DNA of 64,000 bases from Sulfitobacter brevis (GTDB lineage Bacteria > Pseudomonadota > Alphaproteobacteria > Rhodobacterales > Rhodobacteraceae), in NCBI RefSeq assembly GCF_900112755.1, contig NZ_FOMW01000002.1, positions 124,001 through 188,000 on the forward strand, given 5' to 3'. Below the pieces are notes generated by a model, which searched no databases, was not told the DNA's origin, and saw only the letters and a program-made list of their open reading frames with translations. Shown here piece by piece: positions 14,716 through 23,324 of this stretch (position 1 is the stretch's first letter; every line of letters begins with the position of its first letter). Both the position numbers and the translations under genes were made by a program.

Positions 14716-16040
14716 TGCCTTACGAAATGATCGCCACGCTGATGTTTGCGACGATGATGCTGATGCTGCTCACGGGGCAGCGGGTGTTTGGTGCCATCGG
14801 CTTTGTTGCCGTGATGGCCGCCCTGCTGCTTTGGGGCGACAAGGGTGGCTATGACATCGGGTTTTCCGCCGCGATGAAACTGATGAAGTGGTATCCGCTG
14901 CTGACCCTGCCGATGTTTATTTTCATGGGCTATGTGCTGTCTGAATCTCGGATTGCCGACGATCTGTACAAGATGTTCCATGTCTGGATGGGGGGCGTGC
15001 GCGGCGGGCTGGCGATCGGAACCATCGGGTTGATGGTGCTGATCTCGGCAATGAACGGGCTTAGTGTTGCGGGTATGGCAATCGGCTCGACCATCGCGCT
15101 GCCGGAACTGCTCAAACGCGGCTATGACAAACGGATGGTGACAGGGGTCATTCAGGCGGGATCGAGTTTGGGGATACTGGTGCCGCCTTCGGTGGTGCTG
15201 GTGCTTTATGCGATGATCGCGCGCCAGCCAGTCGGGCAGTTGTGGCTGGCGGGCGTCGTGCCGGGCTTGATGATGGCGGCGATGTTTATTGCCTATATTG
15301 TGATCCGCTGCTGGAAGAACCCCGCGCTGGGGCCTGTCTTGTCGGTTGAGGATCGCGACATTCCCCGCGCCGAAAAGCTGCGCCTGCTTCGGGCGGGCAT
15401 CCTGCCGCTGGTGATTTTCGCGGTGATGATGGTACCCTTCGTCAACGGCTGGACCAGCCTTGTAGAAAGCTCGGCCATCGGTGCTGGGGCTGCATTCTTT
15501 GCGGCAGTGCTTAAGGGCCGCATGACCAAGGAAGTCTTCGAGAACTCGGTGCGCAATACGCTGGGCATCACCTGCATGTTCATGTGGATCATCCTTGCGG
15601 CGCTGGCATTTGGCGCGGTGTTTGACGGGTTGGGCGCGGTTAAGGCTATCGAGGGGCTGTTCACCGACCAGCTTCACCTCAGCCCGTGGACGATCCTCAT
15701 CCTGATGCAGCTTTCGTTCATCCTGATGGGCACGTTTCTGGACGATACGGCAATGCTGGTGATCGTCGCCCCGCTTTATGTGCCGCTGGTCGGCGAGCTT
15801 GGCTTTGATTTGATCTGGTACGGTATCCTTTATACCATCACCACGCAGATTGCTTATATGACGCCGCCATTTGGCTATAACCTGTTTCTGATGCGGGCCA
15901 TGGCCCCGCCGGAGATTACCCTGCGCGACATCTATGCCTCGATCACACCCTTCGTGCTGGTCATGGTTCTGGCGCTGGTGCTGGTGATGGTCTTCCCGCA
16001 GATCGCCACTTGGCTGCCCGATTACGTCTACGACAAATAA
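14715..16040 (+). CDS. dctM: TRAP transporter large permease (DctM-type)
   Basis: This 441-residue integral membrane protein has 12 or more hydrophobic segments. It carries typical DctM stretches: LTLPMFIFMGYVLSES, then AGSSLGILVPPSVVLVLY and MGTFLDDTAMLVIVAPLY. DctM carries the transport path of a TRAP system and uses the periplasmic DctP as substrate donor. Its length matches the family. It is followed after 51 bp by dctP. Confidence 0.93.
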   Translation: MPYEMIATLMFATMMLMLLTGQRVFGAIGFVAVMAALLLWGDKGGYDIGFSAAMKLMKWYPLLTLPMFIFMGYVLSESRIADDLYKMFHVWMGGVRGGLAIGTIGLMVLISAMNGLSVAGMAIGSTIALPELLKRGYDKRMVTGVIQAGSSLGILVPPSVVLVLYAMIARQPVGQLWLAGVVPGLMMAAMFIAYIVIRCWKNPALGPVLSVEDRDIPRAEKLRLLRAGILPLVIFAVMMVPFVNGWTSLVESSAIGAGAAFFAAVLKGRMTKEVFENSVRNTLGITCMFMWIILAALAFGAVFDGLGAVKAIEGLFTDQLHLSPWTILILMQLSFILMGTFLDDTAMLVIVAPLYVPLVGELGFDLIWYGILYTITTQIAYMTPPFGYNLFLMRAMAPPEITLRDIYASITPFVLVMVLALVLVMVFPQIATWLPDYVYDK

Positions 16041-16091
16041 TAACGAGAATCGCCAGTAAGGCGGCTTGATCATTCAACAATGGAGAGACCT

Positions 16092-17129
16092 ATGACAACT
16101 CGCAGAAAATTCCTTCAAGGCGCGGCGGTTGCGGCCCCCGCAGCCCTTGCAGCCCCGTCGATCGTACACGCGCAGTCCGCCATCAAATGGCGCATGCAGA
16201 CCTATGCCGGTGCGGCATTGGGTGAACATGTGACCAAGCCTTGTGTTGATTACATCAATGCGGCTGGCAACGGCGAGATGGAGATCGAACTGTTCTACGC
16301 CGACCAGATCGTGCCCACCGGCGAGCTTTTCCAAGCGATGCAGCGCGGCACCATCGACATGGTCCACTCGGACGACGACTCAATGGCGTCGCCCACGCCG
16401 CTGCAGCAGTTCGGCGGCTATTTCCCTTTTGCGACCAAACACATCCTCGACGTGCCAGTGCTGTTCAACCAGTACGGTCTGGCCGATATCTGGCGCTCGG
16501 AGTACGAAAAAGTTGGCGTCGCGTGGCTGTCTGCTGCGGGTCAGGATCCGTGTAACTTCAACACCACCAAAGAGATCAAGTCGGTCGCCGATCTGGATGG
16601 CATGAAGCTTTACACCTTCCCCACCGCGGGCCGCTTCCTGTCGCGCTTTGGCGTGGTGCCGGTAAACATTCCTTACGAGGATGCCGAAGTTGCCGTGCAA
16701 ACCGGCGAGCTTGACGGCATGGCTTGGTCGGGCATCACCGAAGACTATACCGTTGGCTGGGCCGATGTGACCGATTACTTCCTGACCAATAACATCTCGG
16801 GCGCGTGGATCGGCTCGTTCTTCGTCAACCAGCAGCAGTGGATGGATCTGCCTGATCACCTCAAGCAGTTGGTGATGGCAGGAATTGAGGCAGGACACAC
16901 CTATCGCAACCAGTGGTATTGGGGCGGCGAGGCGCGTCTGCGGGCACAGGGCGACAAGCTCAAGCTCAGCACAGTGCCAGCTGGCGAATGGGCCGAAGTT
17001 GAAACCGCGGCCAAGGAATTCTGGTCCGAAATCGCCGAGGAAGGCGAAATCCACTCGAAAATCGTGCAAATCTTCCGCGACTATAACGAGGTCATCAACA
17101 AAGCTGGCCCCCCCTATACAAACGGTTGA
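16092..17129 (+). CDS. dctP: TRAP transporter substrate-binding protein (DctP-type), Tat signal
   Basis: The ATG at 16092 follows GGAGAG; an earlier ATG at 16080 overlaps that ribosome-binding site and is less likely. The 345-residue product begins TTRRKFLQGAAVAAP, a twin-arginine signal, with likely cleavage after VHAQ. The mature protein has the DctP layout, including ADLDGMKLYTFPTAGRFL near residue 170 with the conserved Arg used for ligand binding in this family, and EVAVQTGELDGMAW. It delivers the substrate to DctQM. The substrate cannot be read from sequence; neighbouring enzymes point to a small amine or amide. Confidence 0.92.
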   Translation: MTTRRKFLQGAAVAAPAALAAPSIVHAQSAIKWRMQTYAGAALGEHVTKPCVDYINAAGNGEMEIELFYADQIVPTGELFQAMQRGTIDMVHSDDDSMASPTPLQQFGGYFPFATKHILDVPVLFNQYGLADIWRSEYEKVGVAWLSAAGQDPCNFNTTKEIKSVADLDGMKLYTFPTAGRFLSRFGVVPVNIPYEDAEVAVQTGELDGMAWSGITEDYTVGWADVTDYFLTNNISGAWIGSFFVNQQQWMDLPDHLKQLVMAGIEAGHTYRNQWYWGGEARLRAQGDKLKLSTVPAGEWAEVETAAKEFWSEIAEEGEIHSKIVQIFRDYNEVINKAGPPYTNG

Positions 17130-17143
17130 TTTAAGCTATCCAA

Positions 17144-17164
17144 GGCGGGCCGATACGGCCCGCC
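17144..17164 (+). other. Intercistronic hairpin after dctP
   Basis: A perfect 8-bp GC stem (GGCGGGCC with GGCCCGCC) and a 5-base loop lie 14 bp after the dctP stop, with no T run. Such hairpins often protect the 3' end of binding-protein transcripts and allow more binding protein than downstream enzymes. That role is inferred. Confidence 0.5.
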
Positions 17165-17192
17165 GAACACCCCTCCTCCAAGGAACGAACCC

Positions 17193-18554
17193 ATGCCGCG
17201 CACATTGAGCTTTGACGACCTGAAAACCGCTGTTGCAGAAGGCACCATCGACACCGTGCTGGTCTGTCTGGTGGACATGCAGGGCCGTCTGATGGGCAAG
17301 CGTTTCCACGCGGTCAACTTCGTCGAAACCTCGTTCAACGAGACACATTGCTGCAATTACCTGCTGGCAACTGACATCGAAATGGCCACGCCCGATGGCT
17401 TTGCCTCGACCTCGTGGCAGTCAGGTTACGGCGATTATGTGATGAAGCCCGATCTTGAGACCATCCGCCCTGTGCCCTGGCTTGAGGGCACTGCGATGGT
17501 GCTTTGCGATGTCTTGGACCATCACAACCACCCTGTCCCCCATTCGCCCCGCGCGATCCTGAAAAAGCAGATCGCCCGTCTGGCCGAGCTTGGCTTTGAG
17601 GCGATGATGGCGACGGAGCTTGAGTTTTTCCTCTTTGCCGACAGCCTTGATAAAATCCGCGAAGGTGGCTTCCGTGAGCTGACGCCAATCAGCGGCTATA
17701 ACGAGGATTATCACATCTTCCAGACCACCAAGGAAGAGAACGTGATGCGCCCGATCCGCAATCACCTCTATGCCGCCGGTCTGCCGATTGAAAACTCCAA
17801 GGGCGAGGCAGAGGCTGGTCAGGAAGAGCTCAACATCCGCTATTCCCCTGCCCTTGATTGTGCCGATTACCACACCATCGCCAAACATGCGGTCAAGGAA
17901 ATCGCGTGGCAGCACGGCCATGCCGCGACCTTCTTGCCCAAATGGCACCGCGACCGCGTCGGCTCCTCCAGCCACGTGCACCAGTCGCTGTGGAAAGACG
18001 GCACGCCGATGTTCCTCAACAAGGACGACGACCTTGGCATGTCGGAACTGATGAAGAACTATATGGCCGGGTTGATCGCCTTTGCGCCTGATTATACCTA
18101 TTTCCTCGCGCCCTACGTCAACAGCTACAAGCGTTTCGCAAAGGGCACCTTCGCACCGACGAAAACCGTTTGGTCGGTCGATAACCGCACTGCCGGTTTC
18201 CGCTTGTGTGGCGCTGGCACCAAAGGCGTGCGGGTCGAATGCCGGATTGGCGGCTCGGACCTGAACCCCTATCTGGCCCAAGCGGTGATGCTGGCCGCAG
18301 GGATCAAGGGGATCGAAGATAAGATGACCCTCGCCGCGCCGAGCAAGGGCGACGTCTATGACGACGCCAAAGCAGGCGACATTCCGCAAACCCTGCGGGC
18401 TGCCTGCGAAAACCTGCGCGGCTCTGCCTTCCTGCGCGAGGTTTTGGGCGATGATGTGGTTGACCATTACACCCGCAGCGCCGAATGGGAGCTGGAAGAA
18501 TTCGACCGCGTCGTGACCGACTGGGAAATCGCCCGCGGCTTTGAACGGGCTTGA
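17193..18554 (+). CDS. Glutamine synthetase family gamma-glutamylamide ligase
   Basis: This 453-residue protein has both glutamine synthetase domains. An N-terminal beta-grasp covers about the first 110 residues (VDMQGRLMGKRF). The catalytic domain has ATELEFFLF near residue 133, the SSHVHQSLW nucleotide/ammonia region near 255, and VECRIGGSDLNPY near 350. True GlnA is normally a little longer and carries a C-terminal adenylylation Tyr loop. This form resembles PuuA/GlnA3-type enzymes that attach glutamate through its gamma-carboxyl to amines. Placement after a TRAP transporter and before two dehydrogenases supports amine catabolism rather than ammonia assimilation. The amine is unknown. Confidence 0.87.
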   Translation: MPRTLSFDDLKTAVAEGTIDTVLVCLVDMQGRLMGKRFHAVNFVETSFNETHCCNYLLATDIEMATPDGFASTSWQSGYGDYVMKPDLETIRPVPWLEGTAMVLCDVLDHHNHPVPHSPRAILKKQIARLAELGFEAMMATELEFFLFADSLDKIREGGFRELTPISGYNEDYHIFQTTKEENVMRPIRNHLYAAGLPIENSKGEAEAGQEELNIRYSPALDCADYHTIAKHAVKEIAWQHGHAATFLPKWHRDRVGSSSHVHQSLWKDGTPMFLNKDDDLGMSELMKNYMAGLIAFAPDYTYFLAPYVNSYKRFAKGTFAPTKTVWSVDNRTAGFRLCGAGTKGVRVECRIGGSDLNPYLAQAVMLAAGIKGIEDKMTLAAPSKGDVYDDAKAGDIPQTLRAACENLRGSAFLREVLGDDVVDHYTRSAEWELEEFDRVVTDWEIARGFERA

Positions 18555-18582
18555 ACGCCCTTTGTGAAGTGAAAGACACACC

Positions 18583-19959
18583 ATGACCAAGACAACCAAA
18601 TGTATCTCGCCAATTGACGGATCGGTCTATGCCGAGCGTGAATGCCTGAGCAAGGACGCCGCCCTTGAGGCCGTGGCCCGCGCCCGCAAAGCGCAAAAAG
18701 CATGGGCCGCGCGCCCTTTGCAGGAGCGCATCGACCTCGTGCTCGGCGCGTTGGCGGAAGTTGAGCGCACCCACGACCGGATGGTTACCGAACTGGCGCA
18801 TCAGATGGGCCGCCCGACCCGCTATGGCGGCGAGCTTGGTGGCCTGAAGGAACGCGCCACCTATATGGCCAAAATTGCCCACGACGCGCTGGCCCCGACT
18901 GTCATCGAAGACAGCGCCGCCTTTAGCCGCAAAATCACCCGCGAAGCGCATGGGTTGGTCTTTGTCGTGGCCCCGTGGAATTACCCCTATATGACCGCCA
19001 ACAACACCATCGCGCCTGCGTTGATCGCGGGCAACGTGGTAGTCCTGAAACACGCCGCCCAGACCATTTTGGTGGGCGAGCATCTGGCCGATGCCTATCA
19101 CGCGGCCGGCGTGCCTGCAGATGTGTTCCAGAACATCGTGCTGGACCATGACACCACCTCGGCGCTGATTTCCGAAAACGCGTTTGATTTCATAAACTTC
19201 ACCGGCTCTGTTGGCGGTGGTCAGGCGATGGAGCGCGCCGCCGCTGGCACCTTTACCGGCGTCGCCACTGAACTCGGCGGCAAGGATCCGGGCTATGTTC
19301 GTGCCGATGCCAATCTGGATGCCGCTGTTGACGGGCTGATGGATGGCGCGATGTTTAACGCCGGTCAGTGCTGCTGCGGGATTGAGCGGATTTATGTGCA
19401 CGAGAGCCTTTATGACGGCTTTGTGGAAAAGGCCGTGGCTTGGGTCAATGCGCTGAAGCTTGGCAATCCGCTGGAGGAAGCGACCACCCTTGGCCCGATG
19501 GCCAACGTCCGTTTCGCGAAAGAAGTCCGTGCCCAGATCGACGAAGCGCTGGCTGATGGCGCAACGGCCCATATCGAAAAGATGCCTGCCGATGATGGCG
19601 GTGCCTACCTCACACCACAAATCCTGACAAATGTGACCCACAACATGCGCGTGATGCGCGACGAAAGTTTTGGCCCCGTCGTTGGCATTATGTCAGTGAA
19701 GAACGACGAAGAAGCCATTGAATTAATGAATGATTGTCAGTTTGGCCTCACGGCGGCGATTTTCACCGCTGATGCCGAAGCAGCCGATGCCATCGGCGCG
19801 CGGCTGGAGACTGGCACTGTGTTGATGAACCGCGCCGACTACCTTGATCCTGCCCTGTGCTGGACCGGTTGCAAGAACACCGGACGCGGCGCTGGCCTGT
19901 CGGAACTGGGCTATCACGCCTTGACCCGTCCCAAATCCTACCACCTTAAGAAAGCCTGA
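18583..19959 (+). CDS. NAD(P)-dependent aldehyde dehydrogenase
   Basis: This 458-residue ALDH-superfamily protein has APWNYPYM and the cofactor-binding FTGSVGGG. The catalytic general base Glu is in ATELGGKDPG near residue 228. The nucleophile Cys lies in FNAGQCCCGIER near residues 262-264, a run of three cysteines, with the exact nucleophile not assigned here. ESFGPVVGI is also conserved. It oxidises an aldehyde to a carboxylate. It lies between the gamma-glutamylamide ligase and the iron alcohol dehydrogenase with gaps of 28 and 3 bp, so it plausibly oxidises the aldehyde made by the latter. Confidence 0.9.
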   Translation: MTKTTKCISPIDGSVYAERECLSKDAALEAVARARKAQKAWAARPLQERIDLVLGALAEVERTHDRMVTELAHQMGRPTRYGGELGGLKERATYMAKIAHDALAPTVIEDSAAFSRKITREAHGLVFVVAPWNYPYMTANNTIAPALIAGNVVVLKHAAQTILVGEHLADAYHAAGVPADVFQNIVLDHDTTSALISENAFDFINFTGSVGGGQAMERAAAGTFTGVATELGGKDPGYVRADANLDAAVDGLMDGAMFNAGQCCCGIERIYVHESLYDGFVEKAVAWVNALKLGNPLEEATTLGPMANVRFAKEVRAQIDEALADGATAHIEKMPADDGGAYLTPQILTNVTHNMRVMRDESFGPVVGIMSVKNDEEAIELMNDCQFGLTAAIFTADAEAADAIGARLETGTVLMNRADYLDPALCWTGCKNTGRGAGLSELGYHALTRPKSYHLKKA

Positions 19960-19962
19960 AGC

Positions 19963-21108
19963 ATGAGCCTTACCGCCAATTGGTCATACCCCACCGCGAT
20001 CCGTTTCGGCGCGGGCCGGATCTCGGAAATCGCTGCCGCCTGTGCCGCTGCTGGCATCGCCAAGCCATTGCTGGTCACCGACAAAGGTCTCGCGAGCCTG
20101 CCGATCACGCAAAAAACTCTCGACCTGCTGGACGCTGCGGGCCTTGGCCGCGCTATGTTCTCGGACGTCGATCCAAACCCGACCGAACAAAACGTCGATG
20201 CGGGCGTCAAAGCCTACCAAGCGGGCGGTCATGATGGGGTCATCGCCTTTGGCGGCGGCTCGGGGCTTGATCTGGGCAAAGTCGTCGCCTTTATGGCAGG
20301 CCAGACCCGCCCGCTGTGGGACTTTGAGGACATTGGTGACTGGTGGAGCCGTGCCGACGCCGACGCCATCGCGCCCATCGTTGCCGTGCCGACGACCGCT
20401 GGCACCGGATCGGAAGTGGGCCGCGCCAGCGTCATCACCAACTCCGAGACCCATGAGAAGAAGATCATTTTCCACCCAAAAATCCTGCCGGCCGTGGTGA
20501 TCTGTGATCCCGAACTGACCGTCGGCATGCCGCCCGCCATCACCGCAGGCACCGGCATGGACGCTTTCGCGCATTGTCTCGAGGCTTTCTGCTCGCCGCA
20601 TTACCACCCGATGTCACAAGGCATCGCGTTGGAAGGCATGCGGTTGGTGAAGGAATACCTGCCCCGCGCTTTTGCCGATGGCAGCGATATTGAAGCACGT
20701 GGCCAGATGATGTCTGCCGCCGCGATGGGTGCGACTGCGTTTCAAAAGGGCCTTGGCGCGATCCATGCGCTTAGCCACCCCATCGGCGCGGTGCACCACA
20801 CCCACCATGGCACCACAAATGCTGTCGTGATGCTGCCGGTGCTCGACTATAACCGCGCGGCAATTGAGGATCGTCTGGCCATGGCCGCGCACTACCTTGG
20901 TATCGACGGCGGCTTTGACGGCTTCCGCGCATTTGTCGCCGATCTGAACAAGAATCTCTCGATCCCTGCCAATCTGACCGAACTCGGCGTGAAGAACCCC
21001 GATATCGACGCGCTGGTCGCGTCTGCGCTGCGCGATCCCAGTGTCGGCGGAAACCCGATCGAGATGACGGCAGAGAACACCAAAGCACTGTTCGAAGCCT
21101 GCTTCTAA
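19963..21108 (+). CDS. Iron-containing alcohol dehydrogenase
   Basis: This 381-residue group III alcohol dehydrogenase has the NAD-binding GGGSGLDLGK segment at about residue 96. The PTTAGTGSEVG motif lies near 143. The metal-ligand region has an Asp in VICDPELTVGMPP and histidines in DAFAHCLEAF and in HALSHPIGAVHHTHHG near 270. Family members interconvert primary or secondary alcohols and aldehydes or ketones. It is the last gene of the operon and is followed by a hairpin. With the upstream aldehyde dehydrogenase it would turn a hydroxyl group into a carboxylate in two steps. Confidence 0.9.
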   Translation: MSLTANWSYPTAIRFGAGRISEIAAACAAAGIAKPLLVTDKGLASLPITQKTLDLLDAAGLGRAMFSDVDPNPTEQNVDAGVKAYQAGGHDGVIAFGGGSGLDLGKVVAFMAGQTRPLWDFEDIGDWWSRADADAIAPIVAVPTTAGTGSEVGRASVITNSETHEKKIIFHPKILPAVVICDPELTVGMPPAITAGTGMDAFAHCLEAFCSPHYHPMSQGIALEGMRLVKEYLPRAFADGSDIEARGQMMSAAAMGATAFQKGLGAIHALSHPIGAVHHTHHGTTNAVVMLPVLDYNRAAIEDRLAMAAHYLGIDGGFDGFRAFVADLNKNLSIPANLTELGVKNPDIDALVASALRDPSVGGNPIEMTAENTKALFEACF

Positions 21109-21117
21109 ACACCCGAC

Positions 21118-21147
21118 AAGGCCGGATGCCCCGACGCGTCCGGTCTT
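21118..21147 (+). terminator. Hairpin ending the TRAP/amine operon
   Basis: AAGGCCGGA pairs with TCCGGTCTT over nine positions (one G-U) around a 12-base loop, 9 bp after the alcohol dehydrogenase stop. There is only a short T-rich tail, so it is a moderate terminator candidate. It separates the operon from the aldose epimerase gene. Confidence 0.4.
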
Positions 21148-21181
21148 GCAGCCCCCTGCTGATCCGGCCATTCTCACGGGC

Positions 21182-22144
21182 ATGACAGCAAACACACCCA
21201 TCACCCTAAAATCCAACGCTATGAGCGCCACGGTCCTGCCGCTGGGCGCCGCACTTGTTGGCCTGCGCCTTGGGGCCTCTCCGCGCAATCTGGTGCTGGA
21301 ATATGCCACCCCTAACGCCCGCAGCGCCAAGCCGACCTCGGCAGGTGCGCTGGTCGGGCCGGTTGCGAACCGCATCCGTGACGGGCTGGCAGAGATCGAC
21401 GGCCAGACTTACCAGATGCCGCTGAACGAGAACGGCCAGACCAGCCTGCATTCAGGCCCTGACGGGTTGCACGCACAGCTTTGGCAGGTGGCCAAGCAGC
21501 ACCCGCACGCGGTGACGTTCACCTGCACCCTGCCTGACGGCACCAACGGCCTGCCCGGCACCCGCCATTTCACTGCAACCTACAGCATTGCAGAGACCAC
21601 GCTCACCCTGCACATCACCGCGACCACGGACCGGACCACTCCGATCAACGTCGCCTCACACCCTTACTGGAACCTCGACGGCGCGCCCGACATCACCGGC
21701 CATACCCTGCAGGTCGCGGCGCAAAGCTATTTGCCCACAGACGCGATGAACCTGCCCACCGGAGAGATCGCGCCCCTGCACGGCACCGCGTTTGATTTCA
21801 CCACCCCGCGCCGCCTGAGCCGCGATCCCGCGCTTGATCTCAACTTCTGCCTCGCCCATGCGCCCCGCGCCACCCCACAACCCGCCGCAACCCTGCGCGG
21901 ATCCGATGGCACCACGCTAGAGATCGCCACGACCGCGCCCGGCTTGCAGGTTTATGCTGGCAGCAATCTTATGCAGGCCGAGACCGCACTGGCCGGCAAC
22001 CCCGTTCTAGCCCCCTATGCCGGTGTCGCCCTAGAGCCACAATTATGGCCTGACGCGCTGTTTCATAAGCCATTTCCCGCCATTTTGTTGCGCACTGGCG
22101 AGACTTGGGAGCAAACCACACTTCACCGCTTCACGGCCCCTTGA
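21182..22144 (+). CDS. Aldose 1-epimerase family protein
   Basis: The chosen ATG at 21182 gives 320 residues; a longer frame from 21146 adds residues without family similarity. The mutarotase signature is present: NGQTSLHSGPDG near residue 85, NVASHPYWNLDG with the catalytic His near 160, and a late acidic catalytic position in the GVALEPQLWPDA segment. The family interconverts alpha and beta anomers of hexoses. The gene follows a hairpin and precedes a small-peptide gene, so it appears to stand alone. The sugar is not predictable. Confidence 0.85.
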   Translation: MTANTPITLKSNAMSATVLPLGAALVGLRLGASPRNLVLEYATPNARSAKPTSAGALVGPVANRIRDGLAEIDGQTYQMPLNENGQTSLHSGPDGLHAQLWQVAKQHPHAVTFTCTLPDGTNGLPGTRHFTATYSIAETTLTLHITATTDRTTPINVASHPYWNLDGAPDITGHTLQVAAQSYLPTDAMNLPTGEIAPLHGTAFDFTTPRRLSRDPALDLNFCLAHAPRATPQPAATLRGSDGTTLEIATTAPGLQVYAGSNLMQAETALAGNPVLAPYAGVALEPQLWPDALFHKPFPAILLRTGETWEQTTLHRFTAP

Positions 22145-22169
22145 CACCGGCAAGGAATGGTCACAATTG
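22141..22169 (+). promoter_or_regulatory. Candidate promoter for the 42-residue peptide gene
   Basis: A perfect TTGACA at 22141-22146 overlaps the aldose epimerase stop codon. About 15-17 bases further lies a weak -10 (CACAAT or CAATTG). It would initiate some 90 bp before the small open reading frame at 22256. The spacing and -10 are imperfect. Confidence 0.3.
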
Positions 22170-22255
22170 CGCCCATCTGTCGGCCAGAAGGTCCGGCACT
22201 ATCCTGTGAAGGGATCGCCCTAATGTAGGGACCCCTCACAACGAGGAGCACGACG

Positions 22256-22384
22256 ATGGCCCGACTTGACACAACGCGCAGCCCACAAAAGCCGAGCGCG
22301 CAACCCACACAAATGAACCAGACGACAGCCGCGAAACCACCCGCGCGCCCGGCCCCGATCATCACCGATTACGCCAGCCTTTAA
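22256..22384 (+). CDS. Small Pro/Gln-rich peptide (42 residues), hypothetical
   Basis: An ATG at 22256, preceded by a strong GAGGAG ribosome-binding site, opens a 42-codon frame ending in TAA. The product has a basic start (MARLDTTRSP), a middle rich in Pro, Gln, Ala and Thr, and a C-terminus PIITDYASL. There is no signal peptide or membrane segment and no family I recognise. It sits alone in the gap between the epimerase and the TfoX_C gene, with a possible promoter upstream. The ribosome-binding site is the main reason to believe it is translated. Confidence 0.55.
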   Translation: MARLDTTRSPQKPSAQPTQMNQTTAAKPPARPAPIITDYASL

Positions 22385-22423
22385 ACAGGCGACAGCCCTG
22401 CCCGTTTGCGGTAAACCAGCGCC

Positions 22424-22750
22424 ATGACGACGCCGGTTTCATCTATCCGCAACCTCGGCCCCGCTTTTGAGGCCAGTTGCACTGCAGCAGGCATAACATC
22501 TGCCGAAATGCTCCGCGAAATGGGTGCGGATGTCGCCTATGCGCGGCTGTTGTGTAACGGGACCAAACCCCATTTCATCGGCTACTATGTGCTGGTCATG
22601 GCGCTGCAAGGCCGCCCGTGGAACGATTGCAAAGGCGCTGAAAAAGCCGCGCTGCGCGTAAAGTTCGACGCCTTAAAGTCTAGCTCCAGTGACCCCGCCC
22701 AGACCGAATTCGAGCGGATGATGAACCTGATCGGCGTCCGCTCCGGCTAA
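22424..22750 (+). CDS. TfoX C-terminal domain family protein
   Basis: This 108-residue protein consists almost entirely of the TfoX/Sxy C-terminal domain: SIRNLGPAFEASC at the start, AGITSAEMLREMGADVAYARL, then PHFIGYYVLVMALQGRPWND. The N-terminal TfoX domain found in the competence regulators is missing, which is common for stand-alone proteins of this type in alphaproteobacteria. The fold has a helix-hairpin-helix-like core and a nucleic-acid role is suspected, but none is shown. It is not proof of a competence system. Confidence 0.8.
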   Translation: MTTPVSSIRNLGPAFEASCTAAGITSAEMLREMGADVAYARLLCNGTKPHFIGYYVLVMALQGRPWNDCKGAEKAALRVKFDALKSSSSDPAQTEFERMMNLIGVRSG

Positions 22751-22813
22751 ACGCCCACGGAACTTGCGCGCCGTATGATGCGTTGTCTTTGGAACCTCCA
22801 AGGAACAACCACA

Positions 22814-23254
22814 ATGACCCCTCACCAGCCCGCCCATTCCGCCGACCTTGCCCGCCTACGCAAGCTTGCCACGCGCATGGACAGTGCCTTCCGCCTGCCG
22901 ATCATTGGTGTGCGCGTTGGCTGGGACTCGATTATTGGCCTGATCCCCGGTGTCGGTGACGCCGCCGCCCTGCTGCCGTCAGCTTATATTATGAAAGAGG
23001 CGCACCGGATGGGCGTGCCGCGGGCCACACTGGCCAAAATGGCTGCCAACGTTGGTATCGATTTCGTCATCGGCTCGGTCCCCTTGGTGGGTGACCTCTT
23101 TGACGTCGGTTGGAAATCTCACCTGCGCAACGTCGACTTGCTAGAAGGCCATCTGACCCGCGCGGCGCGCATTACGCCCGATCCAAGGGATATCGAGGGG
23201 CAATTTTCATCGCATCACGCGAACTTAAACAGGAGCGCGAATGTCCGCTCCTAA
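22814..23254 (+). CDS. DUF4112 domain protein
   Basis: The ATG at 22814 with AAGGAAC upstream gives 146 residues; a 13-residue extension to 22775 lacks a ribosome-binding site. The DUF4112 core is clear: LATRMDSAFRLPIIGVRVGW, then LIPGVGDAAALLPSAYIM and GIDFVIGSVPLVGDLFDVGWK. The two Pro/Gly-rich hydrophobic stretches suggest membrane association. No function is established for the family. The gene ends 16 bp before a strong two-way terminator shared with ndk. Confidence 0.83.
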   Translation: MTPHQPAHSADLARLRKLATRMDSAFRLPIIGVRVGWDSIIGLIPGVGDAAALLPSAYIMKEAHRMGVPRATLAKMAANVGIDFVIGSVPLVGDLFDVGWKSHLRNVDLLEGHLTRAARITPDPRDIEGQFSSHHANLNRSANVRS

Positions 23255-23270
23255 ACTCCTACTATAAAAC

Positions 23271-23300
23271 AAAAAAGGCCGCTTCTCAGCGGCCTTTTTT
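23271..23300. terminator. Bidirectional terminator between DUF4112 gene and ndk
   Basis: A 13-bp perfect inverted repeat begins with six A and ends with six T around a GC-rich stem and a TCTC loop. It gives a T run after the hairpin on both strands, fitting two convergent genes. Confidence 0.9.
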
Positions 23301-23324
23301 CAGTCTGAACTGGCTCGAAACCGA

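Noticed and set aside
14508..16073. 521-codon open frame on the minus strand opposite dctM
   Set aside because: The translation is a His/Gln/Arg-rich shadow without hydrophobic segments or motifs, while dctM on the plus strand is a clear family member.
18304..19641. 445-codon minus-strand frame opposite the aldehyde dehydrogenase
   Set aside because: It is antisense to a gene with all ALDH motifs and shows no recognisable domain.
22424..22750. Evidence for natural competence from the TfoX-like gene
   Set aside because: Only the C-terminal TfoX domain is present and no competence genes are nearby. Such stand-alone proteins are common in alphaproteobacteria.
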